Positions 54,462 through 61,170 of a DNA stretch of 64,000 nt are shown here, piece by piece. Every line of letters begins with the position of its first letter. Positions within the stretch are counted from its first letter, which is position 1. Under the pieces are notes generated by a model. It made no database searches and was not told the DNA's origin. It saw nothing but the letters and a program-made list of their open reading frames with translations. This stretch comes from Verrucomicrobiales bacterium (GTDB lineage Bacteria > Verrucomicrobiota > Verrucomicrobiia > Verrucomicrobiales > DEV007). The stretch is taken from NCBI GenBank assembly GCA_029213195.1, contig JARGNI010000003.1:124001-188000 (forward strand), in the 5' to 3' direction. A program made the translations under genes and the position numbers.

Positions 54462-55328
54462 TCAGATTTTCATGGCGTATTCGCAGAACTTGCGAGCACA
54501 GCTCGTTTCCGGCAAATTGCTGGAGGTAATCAACTGAAGCCGTTTCTTTAATTTTATTCCTCGGAGATTCACCTGATAGAGCGACCCTGCTTCCAGTTCC
54601 TCTTTCACAGCGGAACGCAACACCAAAGACACGCCAAGCCCTGCCTTGACGCCTTCCTTGACCACCTCAGTGGAACCAAGCACCTGTGTGACCTTCAGCT
54701 TTCCTGCGATGGACCCGAAGCCCTCACTGATGACTCGACCCGTCCCCGTACCGGATTCTCCGCCAAGAAGATTCTCTTCCTCAAGCAGATCTGCCTGAAC
54801 GAGCCTGCGACCGGCCCACCGGTGTCCTGGGCCAACGATAAGAACAAGAGGTTCTTCACGCCAGATTTCGTTGTGGAACCTTCGACTTTCGGGATCCGCC
54901 TCATTCCACCATTCCATTGCAGCTACGTCAATTTCACCCTGTTGCAGCTTCTCAGCGACTTCGGGATTGGAAGCGATCGTCAGTTTCCCCTTAATCTCAC
55001 TCTCATTCATGAATTGGGCAAAGATCGGCTGAATGAGGTAGGTACCTACGTTGGACGATGCTCCCACTCGCAATTCATCGGAATGCAGGCTGAGACGGGC
55101 TCGCTCGGCGATTTCAATCAAGGTGCGGGCATGACGAACAAAGGCGACCGCACGATGGGTCGGAACGCAAACTGTCCCCCTCTCGATGAGACAGACCTCG
55201 AGTGATTGTTCCAACTTGCGAACATGCTGTGAAACCGCTGGCTGGGATATGCCCAGTTCCCTGGAGGCAGCTCCAAAACTCCCGGTATCGACAACGGCGA
55301 GAAAGCTCTTGAGCTGGGATAGATTCAT
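54462..55328 (-). CDS. ptxE: LysR-type regulator of the phosphite operon
   Basis: 288 residues with an N-terminal winged helix (MNLSQLKSFLAVVDTGSFGA, ISQPAVSQHVRKLE) and a ligand-binding domain of two alpha/beta halves (VGASSNVGTYLIQPI). It is the last gene of the operon and overlaps ptxD by four bases, as does the order in Pseudomonas stutzeri ptxABCDE, where ptxE encodes a LysR-type protein. It probably responds to phosphite or phosphate status. The general family is certain; the operon role is inferred from position. Confidence 0.87.
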   Translation of the reverse strand: MNLSQLKSFLAVVDTGSFGAASRELGISQPAVSQHVRKLEQSLEVCLIERGTVCVPTHRAVAFVRHARTLIEIAERARLSLHSDELRVGASSNVGTYLIQPIFAQFMNESEIKGKLTIASNPEVAEKLQQGEIDVAAMEWWNEADPESRRFHNEIWREEPLVLIVGPGHRWAGRRLVQADLLEEENLLGGESGTGTGRVISEGFGSIAGKLKVTQVLGSTEVVKEGVKAGLGVSLVLRSAVKEELEAGSLYQVNLRGIKLKKRLQLITSSNLPETSCARKFCEYAMKI

Positions 55329-56344
55329 GAAGGGAAGGATGAAGAAAGGACTTCCGGATTCAGCGCTTGCGAAGGAACCTCACCTTTGAAAAAGGCTTCC
55401 AGCTGAGAAGCTGCCTCAAGGGTGATTGCTCTTCTAATCTCGTCCACGGCCGATCCAAGATGAGGAGTAAAGAAGGTTTGGTCCTGATTGTCCAGAAGTC
55501 GAGTCGGAATGGAGCGCGGGCGGTCTGCCAGTGCCCAGTCCTCCATTTCGAACACATCAGCGGCGTAGGCTCCCAGGTGGCCCTTCGTAAGCGAATCGGC
55601 AACCGCTTCCTCATCGACAACGGACCCCCGACAGACGTTGACTAGGATGGCACCCGGGGGCATTCGCTCAAGAAACCCGCGGTCGACGAGATGACGGGTC
55701 GCCGGAATGAGAGGAAGGAAAAGAGTGAGGATGTCAGACTCAGTCGCCACCGTTTCCAGATCGACCAGTTCGGCCCCGAGTTCAGCGGCAACGGACTCCT
55801 TGGCAGGATCTGGATCCATCGCCAGAATACGACAGTCGAATCCGCTCAACCGTCGAGCGAAGGCCTGGCCAACCGCACCAAAACCAACCAATCCGATGGT
55901 CTTTCCGGCAAGACCCGTGCCGTAGAGCACCGGACGCCATCCCTGGAACGTTCCGCTGCGCACAAGACGATCTCCGGCGACACATTTCCGAGCCACTCCA
56001 AGCAACAGTGCCATGGCAAGCTCTGCTGTAGGTGCCGTGAGGAGATCGGGGACGTTGGTAAAAAGAACACGGTTCTCAGAGCAGGCTTCGACATCGAAGT
56101 TGTCATAGCCCTTCAGCGCACCAGCGATGATGCGAAGGCGCTCGCATTGATTGAGAAAGAGGTGATCCACCGCATCCGGCATGAAAACGAGCAACCCGTC
56201 TGCGTCACGACAATGCCGCATCAGGATTTCCCGGGGAAAGGACTCCCGCGTACGATTCGTCACCGGCTCACAAAAGGACTCGAGAAACTCAACGACCTCG
56301 CGGTGAACCCAGTGGGTCACCACAACCTTTGGTTTTCGGCTCAT
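55325..56344 (-). CDS. ptxD: Phosphite (phosphonate) dehydrogenase
   Basis: 339 residues from the ATG at 56344. Among 2-hydroxyacid dehydrogenases it specifically shares PtxD stretches: ALKGYDNFDVEAC, PDLLTAPTAELA, FQGWRPVLYGTGL, CRGSVVDE, YAADVFEMEDWALADRPR and TPHLGSAV. Residues matching the known phosphite site are all present: Met55, Lys78, Thr103, Trp136, Tyr141, Arg239, Glu268, His295 and Ser298. The NAD motif is GLVGFGAVGQAF with Asp177 after the second strand, favouring NAD over NADP. It oxidises phosphite to phosphate with NADH formation. It starts 13 bases after the permease stop. Confidence 0.95.
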   Translation of the reverse strand: MSRKPKVVVTHWVHREVVEFLESFCEPVTNRTRESFPREILMRHCRDADGLLVFMPDAVDHLFLNQCERLRIIAGALKGYDNFDVEACSENRVLFTNVPDLLTAPTAELAMALLLGVARKCVAGDRLVRSGTFQGWRPVLYGTGLAGKTIGLVGFGAVGQAFARRLSGFDCRILAMDPDPAKESVAAELGAELVDLETVATESDILTLFLPLIPATRHLVDRGFLERMPPGAILVNVCRGSVVDEEAVADSLTKGHLGAYAADVFEMEDWALADRPRSIPTRLLDNQDQTFFTPHLGSAVDEIRRAITLEAASQLEAFFKGEVPSQALNPEVLSSSFPS

Positions 56345-56357
56345 AAGAAGTCTAAGC

Positions 56358-57167
56358 CTACTTGAAGCGACGCCGCAAGAGAGCTCCGGTTCCATCGACA
56401 ATCATGACCATGGCGAGGATCACCAGAATGATGGCGAACATCTCGTCGTAGCGAAGAATGCGAAGAGCTCCAATAAGCTGGAATCCGATTCCACCCGCTC
56501 CCACGATCCCCAGCAAAGTTGAAGCGCGGAAGTTGTACTCCCAGCGATAAAATGCCGTGTCTGCCATCTGCGGAACGACCTGGGGAAGGTATCCATGGAT
56601 GATCGTCTGGAATCGATTCGCGCCCGTGCTTTCCACAGCTTCCACTGGCCGCGGATCGACATGCTCGATGGATTCCGCAAAGAACTTACCCACCATACCG
56701 ATCGAGTGAATCCCCAGGGCGAGAGCTCCCGGCAACACACCGAAACCTACGGCTGCCACGAGAACGATTCCAAGAATCAGCTCCGGAACGGCACGGGTCA
56801 GGTTCAGGATCCCGCGGGCAACCTGATAGACGACGGGGTGCGGGGTGGTATTCTGCGCAGCAAGGAATCCGATCGGAACCGAAAAGACAATCGCGAGCGC
56901 GGTCCCCCCAATACTCATCCCGAGCGTGTCGACGAGCGGCATGATCCATTCTTTCCAGTTTGAAAAGTCCGGAGGCAGCATCTCCAGGAAAAGACTCCCC
57001 ATATCGGGCATGCCTTCCCAAAGCCTGGCGAAATCGAAAAGGTCGACATACCAGCAAGCCGACACGACGACGGCGAGCACGAGTCCTACTTCGAGGTAGT
57101 TGCGGCGACGCTGCCGGACCTCTCGATCCAGCAGCGTCCCGTAGTTTGCAGGAGAAGCATTCTCCAT
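56358..57167 (-). CDS. ptxC: Phosphite ABC transporter permease
   Basis: 269 residues with six membrane helices, homologous to PhnE. The EAA loop that docks with the ATPase is EAVESTGANRFQTIIHGYLP. Other conserved parts are VDTLGMSIGGTALAI and RAVPELILGIV. It starts 22 bases after the stop of the binding protein gene. PhnE-like permeases also serve phosphonates; the phosphite assignment comes from linkage to ptxD. Confidence 0.9.
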   Translation of the reverse strand: MENASPANYGTLLDREVRQRRRNYLEVGLVLAVVVSACWYVDLFDFARLWEGMPDMGSLFLEMLPPDFSNWKEWIMPLVDTLGMSIGGTALAIVFSVPIGFLAAQNTTPHPVVYQVARGILNLTRAVPELILGIVLVAAVGFGVLPGALALGIHSIGMVGKFFAESIEHVDPRPVEAVESTGANRFQTIIHGYLPQVVPQMADTAFYRWEYNFRASTLLGIVGAGGIGFQLIGALRILRYDEMFAIILVILAMVMIVDGTGALLRRRFK

Positions 57168-57189
57168 AAGTTGATGATTCCGTCCGGAA

Positions 57190-58038
57190 TTAATCCAGGA
57201 TTGCCGTGAGCTTCCTCACCTTGTCGTAGTCCTCGTCCTTCGCTTCTGCAAATCCGTCTGCCTTGAGCTTTCCGAGGATATCCTCGTCCTTGAGGCTGTA
57301 GAAGGCATTGCGGATTTTCTCCTGAAGCTCTGGATCGAGGTACCCCTGCATCGTCCACGGATAGTTGGGATACGCGGGAGATACCTCAAGAACCACAACC
57401 TTCTTCGGATCGATAGTCCCCTTCTTCACGAGAGCCTCGTAGATCGGTTGGCTCATGCCGCCGACCTGGGCATTTCCATTTTGAACTGCAAGCGCAACCG
57501 CATCATGCGATCCCAGGAACTGCTCCTCGTAGTCCTTTCCGGCCTCGAGTTTGCGGTCGAGGAGGAGGGATTTTGGAATAAGGTGACTGGAGGTAGAAGC
57601 CTGGTCACCATAGGCCATTGTCTTTCCCTTCACATCTTCAGGCTTCTTCATCCCTGCTTCTGCGTTCCCGATAAATATACTGTGATACGTTGCCGAACCG
57701 TTTTTCATCTGGGCCGCAAACGGAACGAGTTCGGGACTTTTGTCCTTCGCAAGAACGTAAGAGAGCGGACCAAAGTAGCCGAGTTCGAGACGCCCGCGAC
57801 GCATGGCCTCAATCATGGAAGAGTAGTCAGTGGTGACCACGAGCTCGACCTTCTTTCCCAGTTTCGACTCAAGATACTTCTTGAGACCATCGTTTGCCTT
57901 GATGATCGTGGACGCATTTTCGTCGGGGAGGAGAGCAACGCGAAGGATCTCAGGATTGCTCTTTTCGTCTGCCTGGGCCGTCTGGACCAGTGTGAATGCT
58001 GCGACGAGGGCAGCGGCTACGTAATGTAGGTGCTTCAT
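57190..58038 (-). CDS. ptxB: Phosphite ABC transporter periplasmic binding protein
   Basis: 282 residues with a signal peptide (MKHLHYVAAALVAAFTLVQT). It is of the PhnD/PtxB type: LRVALLPDENASTIIKAN, MRRGRLELGYFGPLSYVLA, TYHSIFIGNAEAG and GDQASTSSHLIPKSLLL, whose serine and threonine residues form the anion pocket. The gene lies between ATPase and permease. Substrate preference between phosphite, hypophosphite and methylphosphonate cannot be read from sequence with certainty; the adjacent ptxD favours phosphite. Confidence 0.92.
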   Translation of the reverse strand: MKHLHYVAAALVAAFTLVQTAQADEKSNPEILRVALLPDENASTIIKANDGLKKYLESKLGKKVELVVTTDYSSMIEAMRRGRLELGYFGPLSYVLAKDKSPELVPFAAQMKNGSATYHSIFIGNAEAGMKKPEDVKGKTMAYGDQASTSSHLIPKSLLLDRKLEAGKDYEEQFLGSHDAVALAVQNGNAQVGGMSQPIYEALVKKGTIDPKKVVVLEVSPAYPNYPWTMQGYLDPELQEKIRNAFYSLKDEDILGKLKADGFAEAKDEDYDKVRKLTAILD

Positions 58039-58072
58039 TTTATTAATGTGTTTGTGGGTGGGTTAGGAAAAT

Positions 58073-58921
58073 TCAGACAGTTCGTGCTACAGGCCATTGT
58101 TCTTGCGTCGTATGATCCGGCGTGGCTGATGGATCTTCAGCTTCTGCATCGGGGGCCTTACCTTCTCCTTCGTAGATGGAATCGATCGCGCTCTCGTCCA
58201 ACTTCTCGGCAACATCATCGAAAACGACATCCCCCTTCGCCAAGGCAATCACCCGATCACCAAACTCTCTCGCATATTCGACCTGGTGAAGACTGATCAC
58301 GAGAGTGATCCCGTCGCGGCGACAAATTTCTCGAAGCAAAGTCAGGAGCTGCCGTGAGGTGGCCGGATCCAGGCTCGCTACCGGCTCATCGGCGAGAACC
58401 AAGGTGGGTTCCATTGCCAGTGCCCGAGCCACTCCCACCCGCTGTTGTTGTCCTCCGCTGAGTTGGTCGACCCGCTGGAGCGCCTTGTCGAGCATTCCGA
58501 CACGATCAAGACAATTAAGGGCCAGCTCGCGATCTTCCCGGGGCAGCGAGAAGAGCGACCGCAAAGTTCCAAAGCGCGATATGCGACCCGCCAGCACATT
58601 GGTCAATGCGGTCTGGCGACCGATCAGCTGATGCTGCTGGAAAACCATGCCTGTTCGCCGACGGTGCTGGCGAACTAGTCGCCCATTGCCGAGTTCCCCC
58701 AGTTGCGGGCAGATCACAGCCCCGTCGGTGGGCTGAACGAGAAGATTCATGGCACGCAACAGCGTTGACTTCCCGGCTCCAGATCTCCCAAGCAGAACCG
58801 TGACCTCTCCTTTTCGAATTTCGATATCCTGCGGAAGAAGGGCTCGAACTCCACCCGGATAGGTGACTCCAACCCCTTTCAATCTCAAGACTTCAGGCTG
58901 AGAGGAGATTCCTTCATTCAT
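58073..58921 (-). CDS. ptxA: Phosphite ABC transporter ATPase
   Basis: 282 residues of the PhnC type: Walker A GRSGAGKSTLLRAMN, Q-loop VFQQHQLIGRQ, signature LSGGQQQRVGVARAL, Walker B TLVLADEPVASLD and switch ISLHQVEYA. The last 45 residues are an acidic, probably disordered extension not needed for the fold. It is the first gene of the operon, with a TATAAT promoter about 40 bases upstream of its ATG. It gives energy for uptake through ptxC. Confidence 0.92.
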   Translation of the reverse strand: MNEGISSQPEVLRLKGVGVTYPGGVRALLPQDIEIRKGEVTVLLGRSGAGKSTLLRAMNLLVQPTDGAVICPQLGELGNGRLVRQHRRRTGMVFQQHQLIGRQTALTNVLAGRISRFGTLRSLFSLPREDRELALNCLDRVGMLDKALQRVDQLSGGQQQRVGVARALAMEPTLVLADEPVASLDPATSRQLLTLLREICRRDGITLVISLHQVEYAREFGDRVIALAKGDVVFDDVAEKLDESAIDSIYEGEGKAPDAEAEDPSATPDHTTQEQWPVARTV

Positions 58922-58952
58922 AATAATTCGTGATCGTTTTTCTGATTCGTTA

Positions 58953-58974
58953 GAGAAACATTATATATTTTCTC
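58953..58974 (-). promoter_or_regulatory. Promoter of the phosphite operon with overlapping inverted repeat
   Basis: On the minus strand a perfect TATAAT (58960-58965 in + coordinates) lies inside an inverted repeat, gagaaa (58953-58958) with tttctc (58969-58974). No -35 consensus is found at the usual distance, so an activator is likely. Further upstream an inverted pair tcgtgac/gtcacga (59004-59010 and 59032-59038) could be its binding site. Confidence 0.55.
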
Positions 58975-59207
58975 AAGAACAACACCGAACCTTGGTTAAG
59001 AAATCGTGACCCGCATCGGTGTGATTTTTTCGTCACGAGTCGGGTTGATTCGTCCCCCTCAAGTCCACCGTTCTCTGCCAGTCCAAAACCGAACAGGACT
59101 TCAGGCCTGACCACCCGGAACAGGATAAAGCGAACACACGTCTATCAGCGGTGACGTATCACGAATTCGCTTGCTCAAAAGTTCAGGTGCCGCGAACGGA
59201 AGCAGAG

Positions 59208-61055
59208 ATGACCTCCACTCTGCTTACGGCATTCTGCCTCGGACTGATCAGTGCCTGTTCACTTCCCCTGGGCGCGCTGACATCAAAGATTTGGCGTCCG
59301 AATGACCGGGTCATCGCTTTTCTCATGGCTTTCGGGGGAGGAGCCCTGCTCGCCGCCCTGACGATCGACCTCGCGGGTCCGGCTCTCGCCAAGGGCCATT
59401 TCTACTGGCTTGCTGGAGGCTGCATCCTCGGTGGCGTGCTCTTCGTCGTGCTCGACCAGGTCGTGAACCAGCATGGCGGCTTTCTCCGAAAGGTCTCGAC
59501 GACGGTTTTCTATCTTCGTCGGCAAGAGACCCGAAGGCTCCGGAAAATGATCTCGCGACTACGTCGACTGAGCCTGTTCTCTGACTTGCCAGCGGCAGAT
59601 ACGACCAAGGTGGTCGCGGCCCTGAAATCTCATCCCATCCGGAAAGGAGAAACCCTTTTCCGAGAGGGCGATGAAAGCGGATGCATGTTCCTCATCGAGG
59701 ATGGGACGGTAGAATTGCTGGATCCCAAGGATGGGATGAAACCCCTCCTGAAGCTGAAAAAGGAAGACTCCTTTGGTCACTATGCCTTTCTCACCAATTC
59801 CCGCCACGCTGCCGTGGCCAAAGCAATCAGTGACGGGCGGGTGCTCATCCTGCCCCGCACTTCTTTCGAACGGATTGTCACCGAGAGCGATGAAGTCCAG
59901 CATCACTTTGCCGAATTCCTTCGCGACCCCGAAGTCACCCGCTACCTGACAGAACGCCAAGAAATGGTAGCTCCAGACGTCGAAACATGGCGAGAGAAAG
60001 CCATCACTTCGGTGCTCGAAGGTCGACGCCCCCCCATTCCCACGGGAGAAGCGCCGGAGGAACCCGACCTCCGCGAGGTGCTGGAACAGGTCAGCCGGAT
60101 TCCCATTTTTCACGGCCTCCCCGACGAAGACATCGAGTTTCTCGCCAACTGCTGCTTCAGCAAAAGCCACGCCCGAGGGCATACGTTTTTTCATAGGGGA
60201 GAACCGGCCGATCGGCTCCATATTCTCGAGGCCGGCCAGGTCGTAATGCTCGACCCCAAGGCGCCCGATCGAAGCCCTCTTCGGCTCGATGCCATCGATG
60301 AGTTTGGGGCGCTTTCTTTCCTGACCGGAGCCAAGCACTCAGTTTCTGCAGTCGCCTCCTCCGATGTCACAGTGCGTGTCCTACTTCGTCGGCACTTTGA
60401 CGCGCTCATGGAACGCTCTCCCGCCTTTGCCTCCGCCGTGGAGGAATTCATTCACAAGGAAACTCTCGCCGAGTATCTGCAGAAAAAGCATCGGTTCGAT
60501 ACCGACAAGACCGCTCGCTGGGTTTCGCGAGCACTCGGGCGGGCCAGTGGTCGCAGCCTCCTTCCGTCCGCCTCCCGGATGACCCGGGAGATCCAGCAGC
60601 ACGGGGGTGCTCCCCTCGCGATCTGGCTGGGAATTCTTCTCGATGGCATTCCTGAATCTCTTGTCATCGGTGCCAGCGTCGGGGCCAAGGGAATCGTCAG
60701 CACCTCGCTCATCGCGGGACTCTTCCTCTCCAATTTTCCCGAAGCCCTCTCCAGTTCCGTGGGGATGCGCCAGCAGGGAATGAATTTCCGCCGGATCTTC
60801 GTCATGTGGACCTCCCTGATGTTTCTCACCGGAATCGGGGCCGCCCTCGGCGTGGTGTTCTTTGCGGGTGCACCACCGGTTCTCTATTCGCTGATCGAAG
60901 GGGTCGCGGCAGGAGCCATGCTGACCATGATCGCCCAGACCATGCTACCGGAGGCCTATTTCAAGGGCGGATCGATCACTGGATTTGCCACTCTCCTGGG
61001 GTTCCTCGCGGCGATCTTTTTCAAGACACTCGAAGGATCCGGAGGAGGGCACTGA
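59208..61055 (+). CDS. ZIP-type metal transporter with two inserted cNMP-binding-like domains
   Basis: 615 residues from the ATG at 59208. The first 85 residues hold three membrane helices of a ZIP transporter (AFGGGALLAALTIDLAGPAL). Two cyclic-nucleotide-binding-like domains follow (about 121-240, RLSLFSDLPAAD; and 296-420, RIPIFHGLPDED). Helices four to eight resume at about 470 with GILLDGIPESLVIGAS and FLSNFPEALSSSVGM, the positions of the ZIP metal site. The loop between helices 3 and 4 is cytosolic in ZIP proteins, so the domains would sense the cytosol. Their phosphate-binding loops (FGHYAFL, FGALSFL) lack the usual FGE glutamate, so cAMP binding is doubtful. Confidence 0.82.
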   Translation: MTSTLLTAFCLGLISACSLPLGALTSKIWRPNDRVIAFLMAFGGGALLAALTIDLAGPALAKGHFYWLAGGCILGGVLFVVLDQVVNQHGGFLRKVSTTVFYLRRQETRRLRKMISRLRRLSLFSDLPAADTTKVVAALKSHPIRKGETLFREGDESGCMFLIEDGTVELLDPKDGMKPLLKLKKEDSFGHYAFLTNSRHAAVAKAISDGRVLILPRTSFERIVTESDEVQHHFAEFLRDPEVTRYLTERQEMVAPDVETWREKAITSVLEGRRPPIPTGEAPEEPDLREVLEQVSRIPIFHGLPDEDIEFLANCCFSKSHARGHTFFHRGEPADRLHILEAGQVVMLDPKAPDRSPLRLDAIDEFGALSFLTGAKHSVSAVASSDVTVRVLLRRHFDALMERSPAFASAVEEFIHKETLAEYLQKKHRFDTDKTARWVSRALGRASGRSLLPSASRMTREIQQHGGAPLAIWLGILLDGIPESLVIGASVGAKGIVSTSLIAGLFLSNFPEALSSSVGMRQQGMNFRRIFVMWTSLMFLTGIGAALGVVFFAGAPPVLYSLIEGVAAGAMLTMIAQTMLPEAYFKGGSITGFATLLGFLAAIFFKTLEGSGGGH

Positions 61056-61170
61056 TTCGAAAGGTTTCCTGAAAAATCCCCACGGCAACTCCCTCGCATC
61101 ACCCACCGAACTGCATGATTCTTCCGTGAATTTTCCTTTTCTAATTCACCGACCTCGCTTTGGCTAAGGC

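Noticed and set aside
56358-58921. Phosphonate importer phnCDE
   Set aside because: The transporter families match PhnCDE, but no C-P lyase genes follow. The linked dehydrogenase is specifically PtxD-like and a LysR gene follows it, so a phosphite role is preferred.
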